This document shows positions 1 to 12,513 of a stretch of DNA of 64,000 nucleotides, piece after piece. The stretch comes from Morchella semilibera (Eukaryota > Ascomycota > Pezizomycetes > Pezizales > Morchellaceae), in NCBI GenBank assembly GCA_009192285.1, contig CM018604.1, forward strand, positions 2,232,001 through 2,296,000. The letters run 5' to 3'. The notes under the pieces were generated by a model, which ran no database searches, was not told the origin of the DNA, and saw only the letters and a program-made list of their open reading frames with translations. A program made the translations under genes and the position numbers. How positions within the stretch are numbered: the first letter of the stretch is position 1; the number at the start of each line of letters is the position of its first letter.

Positions 1-1307
1 TACATTCCGTGGAAGATTCTTTTTCTGACCACCTGTCAAAAAAATGTCTCAGCCACTAGTAGCTTATTTTAATGGTGCATGACTCAAAGGATCATGTAAT
101 CTTTGCCACCATTGAACTGACTGTGCGTACAGAGATTCATGAGGCATCATCAGGGCACATCCGGCCAGATACAGATCTAAGGAATTCACAAACATATATA
201 TCACAACTCACGCATTTGTTTCGGCGGAGAAGGATGTGACATTAGGCTCATTGGTACATCTGCTTCGCTTACAACGTACTTCATCCCAAGAAATTTCAAA
301 TGGGGGTGTCATTGTAAGTGACAAAAGCTCTTGGAGCGGAAAGACTTCTTTCGCCTATACCCTTACAGATCTTTATCTCTCCAAGTATGAATATACGACC
401 CGAATCACAAGGTAAGGTCTTATGCGGATCACTTCCTAGAGGAACCCCTGAGCCTCGACATAATAGCTCTGCTATTCGCCGTCTATCAGAAATCCGAGTG
501 TGAGGATATCCGTGGTGCCAATGATTCCCTCCAGATCCGCGAATTATTGAAATACGTAGACACCTAGAAGGTTGAATTATCCAGTTTCAAAAGCAGCTCA
601 GATTATTATAATAACCTCATGGTCAAATGCATCACAATTGGCTTCAATTTGTCTTCGTCCTCCACGGAAATATATACCTCCGATCACTCGTTGTGATTGC
701 CTGCCATTTTCTGCGGGGTTTACCTCCGGCTTCAATAGAGAATGTCCAAGTTTCAAAATCCGAATCTACTTTCATGCAGCGATAACGCATCTACTACAGA
801 CGCCAATAAAATTACACAGCTTCAGACCCGAGAATGAACGCGCGTTCAAAAATGCTTCAAGACGCACGACGTCAACGAAACAACGCGACCCCAGGCCCAA
901 GATGAGCGAGTAAAAACGGCGTATTCAATATCCACGCCAAAATAATCTGTTGCATAGGTAGAGTTGTGTTTTATGGGGATAGGGCCATGCTGCTACATTG
1001 TTAATGAAGATCATGAACGACACATTGGTTAATTTTACAAGGGCTGACATCTCTAGGACTGAAACATCACATCTGAGCTCCTCCTGCCTCATATAGTTAT
1101 TGGATCAAATCCATGGGTAGTACTGTAGCGAAATATCACTTCCGTAATAGAGACGATTTATAGGCCAATCTCACGAACCAAAGACTGAAAGGTAATGGAA
1201 TTGAACTGGAAATTTCTTATAAGAATATTACCACAGTCCCTCCTCGTTCGGCACTATTATACTCGATCTACCACTTCCTCATTCTTTAGCTACAAAGCAA
1301 AAATATT
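1..1307. other. Intergenic, nothing recognised
   Basis: AT-rich sequence with only short open frames of no coding character. I see no RNA gene, transposon end or tandem repeat. The last 100 bases are the probable promoter and leader of the gene starting at 1308. Confidence 0.5.
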
Positions 1308-1826
1308 ATGCCCACTTCGTTCGAACAAAAGAACAACTCCTGCAGCACAATCAGTAGTTTAACACCTGGCTCAGCCGCAATCTCTATCATGTCGTCTCCC
1401 GTCCCAAACGCCTCAAAAGTTCGTAAAAACAAAAAGCACGAACCGTTTCACCTCGAGATCTCAAGACGGAAGGAAGTATTCGATGCGGCGGAAAAGGATC
1501 TGAGGCAGGGCGTAAACCAGGATAGGGGCCTTCACCTCGATGCGCTGAATGCTGTAAGTCTTCCTAGACCCTTAAACTGAGTAGGGCTGAGGGAGGCAAA
1601 TGTATAGAAACACGAAGAGATTGCGATTGTTAGGGGGTATAGGTTAAGTAAAAAGCAACTGGGGCACCTGTATGCCGGGGTTGGCTATACTGGTATACGC
1701 CGATATCTAGAGGAGCCGAATAGTACACTTCTTTCCTTGCCGGTCAGCCCCCGAGATAGTTATGTTATCAACTTTGGGACCCCCGAGGATGTACGCACAG
1801 ACACTGGAAACCCCCTGCAACAATGA
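1308..1826 (+). CDS. Small protein of unknown function, paralogue of the 11.9-kb gene
   Basis: Two exons, 1308-1553 and 1608-1826, joined in phase 0 across a 54-nt intron with a GTAAGT donor and a TATAG acceptor; the product is 154 residues. An internal Met at 1389 is an alternative start. Exon 1 is polar and carries a basic stretch (KVRKNKK) followed by a helical, charged segment. Exon 2 holds the recognisable part, residues about 100-136, with GVGYTGIRRYLEEPN and then DSYVI. The same pattern (GVGxTGI, DEPN, DSYLI) occurs in the gene at 11915-12513, and both genes carry a phase-0 intron about 25 residues before the GVG. I therefore call them paralogues. No signal peptide or membrane segment is seen and I recognise no named family. 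The conserved pattern and matching intron argue that it is real despite its size. Confidence 0.62.
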
Positions 1827-4120
1827 TCGCGTTTGCTTGGTGGAAGGGGGGCCAGGGTCTGAGGCAGTTTTCTAACCACCTCACCTCACCGGCTCTATGA
1901 GCCTTACCACCCAACCCACCCCTTGGTTATATCACGTGATACACGTTAAATGTGGGTGTATAGTGCGTTCTCAAGCTCTTGAGGACACTCTTTTCTTAAT
2001 TCTTTGTTATAGGTCTCCGCTTTCTATTATCACTTCCGTCTAGCGCATCTTTCTCACATTTTCATTTCATTCTCTGTATCTCTTCACTTGAGTTCAATTT
2101 GATAGCTCTGGCGGGCAGCATTGGCTTTACTATCTGTTTGGTGAAATGTAACCTTATACTGTGATACGCCTATATTTTGTGAATTCATAGAACACTCTAT
2201 CCTGATAGTCATTTTAGCTTATATACATAAACAATATAATTGCTAACCTCAGGATCGAGGAATGTCGATAACAGCTACGTATACTACACCTGTAACGAGT
2301 TGATGGTTATTCTTTCCTGACGGCCATCAGTGACTTTAACCAATAGTCGAACCCAATTATTGATGCTGGCAGAAGTTATCACAAAGCCCCATGACTTCAC
2401 CAGGTGAACAGGTGAACGAGTGTAATCTTTATACGCACTCCGCACTCATACTCACTGTGGTATGCAAACATCCAGCAGACTAAGCCAAGTCTAACCCTAA
2501 CGAGACAGCTAGTGGCGAAAAAGAAAAAGGGCGTGGCCCTGAAAGGTATTGCATTTCCCACCGGCTAGAAATCCTGAGTCTGCCTTGGAACGTGAGGCTG
2601 CCATGCAGCGCCAAGAGGTGACCACTGATTACCGGCTCCCCCGAAAACCGTGCGAAAATTGCCGAACATCAACCCTGGAAAAAATCATCCGCCCCCACCA
2701 GAAAAGCCTTATACTCCCTGGTGGTTTGCCATTTGGAAAGGCAACCTACCGACAATTTCGCTACCGCAGCTTTAACCTGAACCTGCACCTCCCAGGACTG
2801 ATGATTGGCCAACGGTCCCTATTTGTGAAGGACTGAAGTAATTTTGAATTGCCCGCGATATTCCCCTTGATTAACCCCGTCAGATGCCCATCTGGAGCTG
2901 TCAAACCCACCCGTGCTTCAGCCAAATACCGAGAGATATATAATGATTGGCGAGTGATACTCCATGACCAAACATATCAATACTGTTCATCTGTTCGAAC
3001 AATAACCCTCGATATCTCCATGTTAGACCAGCTGCTATACTATTCCATAGAACTACTGGTTACGCCTCCTACGTTCACGGTGTTAACATAGTGTGCTGGT
3101 CTTCAGATATGCTACTCTGGTAACCGAATGATAAGTACAGTATCAATTTACTAACCCATAGATTTCAAAACGTGATCGATATCGAATAAATCCCGGCCGA
3201 GTGACCGCCCAATCGAGTGGTAACTCTTATCTTTGAACACTGTCGCTCCCCGCAAGCTCTATCCAGACATGGAGCAATGCATGCCCGGCTCAGGAGTGAC
3301 TGTTTCAATGTCCAGTATATATGCAACAGATTTGTCTCAGCATCAGCTTGAATCCGGTTTCCAGAACGGATGCACACCCTCAATGATGGGACATTGCTAA
3401 AACCTTATACTGCATAATAGGGGAGTGCTGAGACACAGTACACGGCGACAATTAGCGATTACATGGGGCAATACATTGACGCGTTGAGAAGTCTGGTCAT
3501 TCTGAGCGTGGGGGTCAACTACGTACCCTGGCCCTATATTTCCTCGCCAATACAAAAATCCTCATCTCAACCCCCAGTATCCGAGTGGCTCAGCTCGCGC
3601 TGGAGGTGCAACCTCATTGAGTGGGATGGTAGGGCCACGTAACCCATTGATGAATTCCAAGTAATAAATTACGAAAAAATAATATGTTATCAGAGCGGCT
3701 TAGTATTACTAACTAACCCCTTGGCACCAAACTTTCTGTGGTCTGAGTCTAACCCTAACCCTGCATTTCTCGCTGCCCGACTGCGACACTAGACATGGGA
3801 GAGCGCCCAACTGAGAATAGAGATAGTTTATATTATCTCCATCTGAGATTAATTATACTAATCATTTCGTCCAGTGATACTTGAATCCACAGAGTCTAAA
3901 AACCAGATCAACAAAACCAACCGAGCTGAGTACTACGATGTTATTATATTAGAAGGTGGTCTGTGCTTATCTTCGCATATGAGATCTTGTTTGCTCCTGG
4001 TAGCGATTATCGGATCTCGAACCAATGGTAGAGCTCAACCTAGCGAAATTACTACGCGGCTAGGCAACCAAGCCGCAGTGCCCGAGCCACAACATCTCAG
4101 TGGCTACTACAGTACTAGGG
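1827..4120. other. Intergenic with two telobox-like motifs
   Basis: No gene seen. The segment carries two short telomere-like motifs, CTAACCCTAAC at 2491-2501 and TAACCCTAACCCT at 3750-3762. Short open frames (for example 2549-2836) have no recognisable product. Confidence 0.45.
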
Positions 4121-4374
4121 TCCCGTCAAATATACAAGGGTAAGATACTGGGAGTAAGAAACACGGTTATAAACCGGTTATAAACTCAGGTCTAGTTGAG
4201 AGGGAGTAAGATGCTGTGGCAGGGTTAGGGTTATTAAACAGGAAGAGGCAGAAACAAGTCCGTCCCCCCCCCAAAGGCATATACAAAAGACACACTCGAA
4301 TTTTTTGCTTATGTCATGCAGTTATAAACATCAGTTTCCGACAGCTTAAGTATTTTGCTCTGTTTTAAACACGG
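4121..4374 (+). repeat. Dispersed repeat R1, copy 1 (AT-shifted)
   Basis: This matches 24244-24424 in the same order: CCCGTCAAA, CAAGGG(T/C)AAGA(T/C)ACTGGGAGTA, AAGAT..(C/T)GTGGCAGGGTTAG, GGCAGAAACAAGTCCG followed by a C run, TAAACATC, and TTAAACACGG. A telomere-like AGGGTTAGGGTTA lies inside at 4221-4233. Where the copies differ, this copy often has T for C. No coding capacity or terminal repeats are visible, so the class is unknown. Confidence 0.65.
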
Positions 4375-4748
4375 TCTCTATTATCTCACGGGACCCTATA
4401 CAGTACGTATGTAACTCTGGTGCCAAGCAAGAGAAACATATCTCGCACCCAATTACATGTAGTCACTGCAAGGCCTCGGTCTAGGCTCCAGATTTGGTGC
4501 GTGGGGCTACCATCTCAGAGCCTGCTGAAATTGAGGCGAGCTCAATGACGATGAAAGGTTTTCTCTCTAGGCAGCTATAACTCATGTGCACTATTTGGGT
4601 CCTCTGGTTATTGAGTTATAAGCACAGGGAGTCTCGCGCTCAGCAGCAGGGAAGTTCTGCTGAGGTAAGCATAACCCCCACCCACAGATCCTGGAATCGA
4701 GGCTAGGTGAGAATCCGTTCACTCACTAAATCCCGGACCTTGGAAGTA
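4375..4748. other. Intergenic, nothing recognised
   Basis: AT-rich sequence between repeat R1 and the MITE at 4749. It contains one TACATGTA palindrome near 4455 and no coding signal. Confidence 0.4.
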
Positions 4749-4930
4749 TCGCCTGGTAGGCCGAAACATGCTCAGAATCTGGTGCACTGCATATTTTACA
4801 AACCTGGTCCTTAAGTTACTATGTAGGTAATGATAGAATTAACATTACTACATCCAAACAGTATTTTTCTGGCGCGAAATTGCTAAGGCTGGTGCATTGG
4901 ATTCTGAGCATGTTTCGGCCTGCTAGGTGA
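4749..4930. mobile_element. MITE with TA target duplication (mariner-like), 182 bp
   Basis: The ends form an inverted repeat of about 38 bp. The left end begins TCGCCTGGTAGGCCGAAAC and the right end, read inward, begins TCACCTAGCAGGCCGAAAC; both continue with ATGCTCAGAATC. TA dinucleotides flank both ends (4747-4748 and 4931-4932). The interior is non-coding, so this is a non-autonomous element. The TA duplication points to Tc1/mariner, which is inference because no transposase is present. Confidence 0.75.
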
Positions 4931-5924
4931 TAGACGTATCAAATCGAAACCCTGCAGCTGTATGGGGCCTGGCCCCTCACCCCCGCTCACTCCACCCCCG
5001 CCTCCAACCCTCCGCTTTTCTTATACCTTTTAGTTGAATCATTTCTACATGTAGTTAAAGTTGGAATTGTTAAACTATCTTGTCCGAGTGGGCTGGTTTC
5101 TATGTAGGGTTAGGGATTCTCGGTAATGGGAGGGGAAGGACCAAGATCCCTATCCCAGTGCCAGGATAGAGATTTTAGGCCAAGCATCAATCTTAAGAAA
5201 TACTGTTTGCCCGCCCAGCAAAAAGATCCCTGCAACTAGTAATTTTGACCAAAAGCGATGGCTGGCCTGGTAAACGATTGGCCGAAGCTGTGCGAGAAAT
5301 TATGTAAGTGGCGAATTAGTGTTAGCAAAGTGAGTACATAGAGCACGTAGATTCAAGCCAAAGGATCGACATCGATACCAGACTCTGGACTTTGTGTCCT
5401 GCTATCAATTACAGTACGGAAAATCGGGGTAAAATCACCACGGAGTACAGTGACGAATACCCGTCCAAACCCCCACTTTAGGAACAATAGTGTACCAATA
5501 AGTACAGTACCGTATTCTTACTCTACTGCTAGTGCATTGACGGGAACACCATAGTGAATCTACAGCTTCTTTTGTACTATACTTTCACTAAAAACTTTTA
5601 TATTATGCATTTAGACACATCATATTAGCATGCTACATTACATGTAAATGTGGACGCCGACAACCTGCAGGCTCACCCCACATTACCGTCGCTAGGCAGC
5701 TAGCTCATTAAGGGAATATAAACCATTTTCTTTTAACTTTGGAAGTACTTCCGTTTACAGAAACGCGGAGAATCATTGTGAGAGGCTATGTCGCAGACGA
5801 GAATGTAGAGGATATGCATTAACGTTGCCTATATAGGAAGTCATTGGCTGGGGTAAAGCTTCAGCGAGGTCTCTAGCATTCCACAAGTAATTTGCAGCAA
5901 GCGGCTTACCCGTAGTCACATGTA
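4931..5924. other. Intergenic with telobox and TACATGTA palindromes
   Basis: TAGGGTTAGGG lies at 5105-5115 and TACATGTA palindromes occur near 5050 and 5637. No gene is seen. Confidence 0.4.
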
Positions 5925-6275
5925 CCTAGGGTGTTGGAAAGTAACATTTTGACTAGACAACGCTCAAATACCTTATCACAATACAAGTACTACATGTAGT
6001 ACTAAACATATACCGTAATTTCTCGAGAAATCCACTATCCCCGCATCGCTAAATCTTAATTCCGGGTGAGAAAAAGTATGTATCTGCATGAACTCCTGGA
6101 GTTTGATTCGCCAATTCACCTTGGTTCGGACTTGCCACATACAAATACGGGGATAGTGGATTATTCGAGAATTAACGGTACTTGATGAAGAGCACCTGCA
6201 CACTCATATTTACCTGGTGTGGGGGTTGGTTCGCTATGAAACCACCGAATGTGCATCACTTTCCAACACCTTGGG
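5925..6275. mobile_element. MITE (TA target site), 351 bp, host of a nested MITE
   Basis: Terminal inverted repeats: the left end reads CCTAGGGTGTTGGAAAGT and the right end, inward, CCCAAGGTGTTGGAAAGT. Both are flanked by TA (5923-5924 and 6276-6277). The interior has no real ORF and contains a second fold-back element at 6013-6178. Most likely a non-autonomous Tc1/mariner-type element. Confidence 0.75.
6013..6178. mobile_element. Nested MITE with 31-bp inverted repeats, 166 bp
   Basis: The left arm starts CCGTAATTTCTCGAGAAATC and runs into CACTATCCCCG. The right arm, read inward, starts CCGTTAATTCTCGAATAATC and runs into CACTATCCCCG. TA flanks both ends (6011-6012, 6179-6180). It lies wholly inside the 351-bp MITE, so it inserted later. 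Confidence 0.72.
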
Positions 6276-6277
6276 TA

Positions 6278-9200
6278 CACCCGACAACAAAAACCATATC
6301 ACATGACTCTAATTCCGCATGAGAGAGATAAACTCTATGAATGTTAAAATCTACTAAGTACACAGAAATTCGACTATCCTAAAAACCGGAGTTATATTAA
6401 CAACAGATTGCTGGTGTTCAGGGTTAGGGTTAACTACGAGGTCCTGTCTACATAGGTGAGATCTTATTAAACCTGTACCCAGTGCAGTGAAGCGGGAAAT
6501 AAAACACTGCATGCGCATATACGCCCTCAAAATGAACCTCTTATCATACATGACGGCACGGCAAACCCAGCAAAAGACCATGTATAAAATTGTTAGCAAG
6601 TCTCTAAACAGAGCCGGATAATTCGACTAGGTTCAGGATAAACAAAATGACTAGATGTTTTGGCAGATATTATAATCCAATACACTTTCACCATTTTGAT
6701 TTTAATCTACGAATTTCCATGTTACCCATAACACCAGTAGCTACATGTATACATGTACATGGACCGGGCGTACACTTACAGAGAGATAGACGTACGTACA
6801 GGTACATGTAATCACGGACGTAAGGACAGATTTGAGATTGGGCCAGTTAGACCAGCGTGCAACATGATGGAATTAATCTGCCACCATTATACCATCGTGA
6901 TATCTACATCATTTCACTCGAAAGGCCTGAGCCCACTAAAAGTGCTGAACTAAATGAAGTAATTTAGCGAGGATCTGAATCCCTTCCACCAACACCCTGT
7001 GCCTCCCAAAGTTATCACCATGCAGCATAGGCTACCGTGGGGATCCGGGACCCATACAGGGTTGTCTACACTATAGACTATCCCCCGCGTCGGACTGCAC
7101 TGCCCCGACAGTGCACAGCCCTCTGATCTCGAATTCCTGTTTCTTCATGGGCAGACCTGCGCATATTTAAGGACAGCTACGCTGCGAGAGTGCAGTAGAA
7201 CGATAAAATCGAGCAGTCACTCTACCTGCGAGATCCTAGACCCCAATCTTCGGGAGGGGCATGTGTAGTACCCAGATAACTACCTGCAATGATAGTTTCC
7301 CATGTCTCAATTGCACGGCCTCGCTGAAACGAGATCGAAACTTTCTAGAAGTTGATATCAATCGAGCTCACCGCGCGAGTATTCATGGTAAGATTTGCTG
7401 CTTGCTTTTTCATATCTACAGGAAACTATGATTCCATTGCACTGTTGACAAAACTATATGTTTAGGAGTGAATTGGTTCATCGATCCTGATAAATGTGGA
7501 GATCGCACCACGATGGTAAAGATGGAGCGCTCCACCTGTGACCTTTTAAACATCTAATGTGTGGGGAAGAGTCAATGATCTTTGGGTTATAAGTCTATGT
7601 TATAGCATCCCCATCGCCATCACAAATACCTACGGATAGAGGAGCAACGCAAACGGTATGCCTTCTTTAAGAACCTCTATTTTCATATCTTTTCTGAAGT
7701 CTCTATATAGCTATCGGACATCGTCGATGGAGACTCTTATCAAAAGTTATAGCGTTATAGGCGGGTTTCAGCGGCCAGATAGGTCAATGTCTCTCTGAAT
7801 ACAAGAGAGCGATTATACAGATGTTCCCCATAAGGTTTACGAGTTACCTGATTCTAATCATCTTGGCCATCAAGTCTAACTCTATACCTACGAAGTATAC
7901 TAACAGATGACAAGAGGGTGGAATCCTAAGCCTTCAAGCTACGCTTTGATGTCGCAGAGGACGTAATCGATAGAAATATTCTATTTAGAGACTTCTATTT
8001 TGAGACCCTCAGTAGTCTTGTGAATATTAAACACGTACGTGAGCCACGAAAGTATCCTTTAAATGTCTCATGCACAACCCCCCAAACGAACTCAGCTAAT
8101 TTGCTCATTGTTGGATAGATAACTAATACTGTCCCTCCAACTAGTATCCGATACTCCCTGTACGCTGGGGCCTTGGCGTCTTGGACGAGCCCGATGAGCT
8201 GTATACAATTTGCATTGAATTACCCAACTATAAAGCTCACATGCAGACATGAATATCTATTAAAGAAATTGGACGGCGCACCACGGCGGCCAAGAATCAA
8301 GGTCTCCTTCAAACTGAACGGAACTCCGTTGAATACGTGACACCAACAAGCGTGGCTGAGCTTTACAGGGTAGACCTGGAGATAAGCTAATAGCACACGG
8401 TGAGAAAATACCCTATGCATGCCATTCCACGTTATACGTCCTATTCTACAGACTAGTGTTTCTACTATTTTGTTCTTACATATCTCCGAACTAAATTACG
8501 TATTCCAGCTGAATACTATAGCGACAGCGCGCTCCTAGGTCTTTTTCGAGGAAATATTTATGCCCAGCAAGACGAGAGGCTAGGCGGCATTACGTAAGCG
8601 TCTAGTGCAATCCCTCCTCTCGCGCGCGCAAGACAGGCAAACTCCTTATACATGACGTGAATAACCTGTCCCATTCTCTAAATACTCTTAACGCTATACA
8701 ACTTTTATAAGGCCTGCTACCCTGATTAACTATCTGAAACCCGAGAGTGTTACTTTATCACGCCAAGCCAGACATAATTCAGACACGTACACATGGTTGT
8801 GATTGATGCATCACAAAACCTCCTCCTGCGCGATCCACAGAACTCTCTATGACACATGTTTACTGATCTCTTCTAGATCTATTGAAGCAAACGGTACCCT
8901 CAAAACCTTGCACAAGACCTCAAGCTAGATATGCATCGTGGGGATTGACAAACTTGTAGTTTAATGACCGATCGGCCGATGAAAATCCCCCCCCCCCACG
9001 TATAGAAGTTACCATTGAGGGTCCACCCCTGAGCTCCTGGATAGCGAAGGGGATCACTGTGCCTGATATGCACAGCACACTACAGCCTTGTCACAAGTTC
9101 GCACAAGTTCACGTCTTCGCACATTCGCACATTCATGCTCGACAAACGAGACATCTAGGATCAGGGTATCAAGTTTGAGGAGAACCCTCTAAACAGCGCC

Positions 9201-11914
9201 GACAACTCTCAAGGACCGAGCTTACAACAGGGATATACAAAATGCACCACCATGATCTGGGCCAGTCGATGTCACAGGACCATTCAAGTCGTCCAAACAG
9301 ATCGTAAACAGCGACCTTAATCGTATTACATTTCGTTTTTCTACGAAGCTACGTTCAAGCAAGGGTGTTCACCACGCATGAATACCTGCATCCTTATCAT
9401 GTGGGAACAAACTCCCTGCCTATCGGTCTTCCACATCTTACACTTCAATATCCTAGAGCTGTTGTGCCTCCTTGGCGGGTTTCTCCCCACAAAGACAAGA
9501 CATACTAATGAGGCTTCTTATGCGTGCTATTTACATCACAACCAACGCAGGCCTTCAAACCAGCAAGTCTTTAGCAAGGATAAATGGGGTGATAATCGAA
9601 GTCATCGCTTCATTTTCATTCGCTATCACCTAAATAACTACTGGAATAAACGATGTAGCACTCCAAAGTACATACAGAAGGCAGGTAAGAAACAAAAAAG
9701 AACCCCAACTGGTGAGAATGTCCAGCGCCTTAACATCCGCAGGCAATTAGGTATACAGAAAATAGTTATTTATATTAAAGGCGAGGCATGAATAAACAGG
9801 GAGTCAACCAACAATATGCTTGAATCTACGTCGGCACGAATCATACGCTTAACTACTACCCAATCGGATTATAATACGATTATTACTACGAAATCATAGT
9901 ATTTTGGCTACTCGGAAGGGGTATACATTGATTTTTAGTGTTAAATGTAAATATCTTCTCTAGCCTTTATTTCCTAGCGGCAGTTAAAAACAACATATCT
10001 CTAACAGCTCTTAGGTATGTTCACAGTCTCTAGTTTTTTTTCAAACTCGGGATTAAAACGTTGGGCGCCTGAGAGACCTTCTGGGGACCTTTAGGTTCGG
10101 AAACGAGCGAAATGGAGAAAATGCTTTATTTCGCATGGTGACGAATAAGTCATGCGGCAATCCAAGCATAATTCAAAATGCTTGACACAAGAGCCCACCA
10201 GGGAAGTCACAGAGCCATAGAATCTACGGAAGTTAACCAAATTAAAATATCGGGTTTGAACGAGCTAAATTTTCCGACCGTATAAGATTGTTACCTACTG
10301 GTTAACAAGATATATATAACCTCAGTGTAGGGAACCTTCTTAAATTAGCCGACCAAGTATTACATGTAGTTATCCTATTCGTTGTAAGGAATATGTTTCG
10401 ATGCTGACATTATTCACCCGCATTCCCTCGCTGGCTCTAGGTCGCGTAGGAGGGGGCAGTTACAAGAGAAACGACACGTATCCTCCGCTTATTATTAGCC
10501 ACATCGTTGCGGCTCTTACACCGACACACAGCCTTGTTTTTTTTTTCCTTGCGGGAGAAGTTGAAAATTAACCTCATAAATTTCATTTGGATAGCCGATT
10601 CTCGCCTCATGACTTGATCGCATCTCTAGAAATCAACGAGTTCATCTCTCGTAAAGCCAATAGATGCTCGTTCTACAAAGCAACTAATACAAACGTTGTG
10701 ATAGGTTAGCCTGGCGGCTTATATCGTAGTTTGCTCGTTCCTAGTAGGTTTCACTATGCCACGCTCAATAGCAATTATGAGTATAGTTTATATTCACGTA
10801 GAAGCTGCAATATATATATGCGTATACTAAAATACATATATATATATATATATGTTATTACTTAGGGACAGGTATATATAACGTTGCGTCAATTGAAGCT
10901 AGTCAGGTATAAATCCCTATCCAGATCAGTCAGTACAGGAGATGTTAATTGACCTAAGACTCCTTAAGTATCATACCATGACCATCAAACTAGTTGAAAT
11001 ATTGCAGAACATATTGATTCGGGTTTTCATGTACAGTTCTAGTATGTATACTACATACTAAGAATTTTGCGTACTAAGGACTACAGGTATGGTTTTAATT
11101 GGGAAATCCCAAGCTCTGCGTTGGATCCCTAATTGCAGCTTCCAACTCCACCCGCAAGTCAGTTTGGCAAAGAACAGTTTACACATGCTATAGTTGGGAC
11201 GTAGTCTGGGTATATTTTTACCTAGAGTCATGTGGAGGTTAACACATGTGTGCACCATGTTTCCTATGGCTGCGCGCGGGGTTTTCTTTCGCCACCAAGC
11301 TTACATGTATGCTTCATTCTCGATGTCTTGCCCTTGCCCTATCCTATACCTAACATTCTCGATTACCGCAACTCAAATACCACTCTAAGCTCCCATTTTA
11401 CCTCTAAGCGCTTGTAGTCTTGTATAATTATCAGCACTACGTGGACCAGTATAATTAAATATAAATGCCTCTGATACGCCAGTCAGGTATTACTATTATA
11501 TATAATATGAGATGTCAAGGGAACGCCAAAGCTTTACAATCAGTGAGCTGCGCGATAACGCTGCCAGGAATACATGTAGTGGCAAACCATAGAACCCAGA
11601 GCGTAATGGCCCCATGTATGTACATATCTTTCAAAGGCTACATCCATACATTTACTTACATGTAATTATCAAGTATCGCACAGACCCCGCCTCATTAGCC
11701 ATACGTACATGTATACAGCACTGTGACTGCCATTATGGCTGTAAATTTCCCAGTGATAGCTTTATTTTAGGAGACAGCTATAAAATGCCGTTGCGCGCAC
11801 CTAAAACCACTTCATCCTCTCTAGTTTTTTTTTTTTCATCCTCTATATACCTACATCCTACGTTCACCAACACGGATTAACTTACTTACTACCCATCTCC
11901 GACTAGCAACCTCA
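6278..11914. other. Long AT-rich intergenic stretch
   Basis: No supportable gene. It holds a telobox AGGGTTAGGGTTAA at 6420-6433, a double TACATGTATACATGTA near 6743, further TACATGTA sites near 6802, 10363, 11303, 11570, 11656 and 11706, and a TA dinucleotide run near 10836-10856. The longest open frame (9378-9791, 137 codons) shows no domain, intron or codon bias. The sequence may contain degraded transposon remains that I cannot identify by eye. Confidence 0.45.
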
Positions 11915-12513
11915 ATGACTCATCCGGATTCTCAGTCAGTAGCCGTTCAAGACTCTACACCGACAACTCCCATTTCGCCCATCAAAAATTCCAGCTCCAA
12001 CCCCTTATCTCAATCGAACCTCATGAAACTGGATGTGGCCTATATGGAGTCGAAGCAGTCGAATTCCGGAGCGTCGTATAAGCTATTACCTCAACTTAAT
12101 ACTATCTCATCAGTAAGATCCATGGTCCATATTGATCTGATTAGTCTTGGTATGAGGATACTAACGAGATGGAGCAGAGAGAGATAATGGGTCTTTTGGA
12201 CCCATATGGGCTGGACGATAGGCATCTACAAGACCTTTTCAATGGTGTTGGACAAACCGGCATAGATCGCTTCATGGACGAGCCGAACAACATGGTTCTG
12301 GCGAGGACAGATCCTGGATTCTACGATTCCTATCTTATCGGTACCCTCAATCCGAGCGTGACACCAACCCCACGTTCTCAAACAGACTCGTCATGGACAA
12401 TAGTTTCACAAAGCATCGACGACACGCCGGAGGATAAAACATTCTCAACTGATGGCAGCGTTGACATTGTTGATGGGAAAACGCAGAGTGACAAGACACT
12501 TTCCCAATTTTGA
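11915..12513 (+). CDS. Small protein of unknown function, paralogue of the 1.3-kb gene
   Basis: Two exons, 11915-12112 and 12178-12513, joined in phase 0. The 65-nt intron has donor GTAAGA, a branch-like CTAAC 12 nt before the acceptor, and CAG. The product is 177 residues. The N-terminus is Ser/Thr/Pro-rich and probably disordered. Residues about 83-120 carry the pattern shared with the 1.3-kb gene (GVGQTGIDRFMDEPN, then DSYLI). The C-terminal 55 residues are Ser/Thr/Asp-rich. No signal peptide or membrane helix is seen. The start is preceded by a CT-rich leader of fungal type. The function is unknown; the shared core and the identical intron phase and position support a real gene family. 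Confidence 0.7.

Noticed and set aside
9378-9791. 137-codon forward open frame
   Set aside because: No domain, no intron signals and a random-looking composition; plausible by chance in several kilobases of non-coding DNA.
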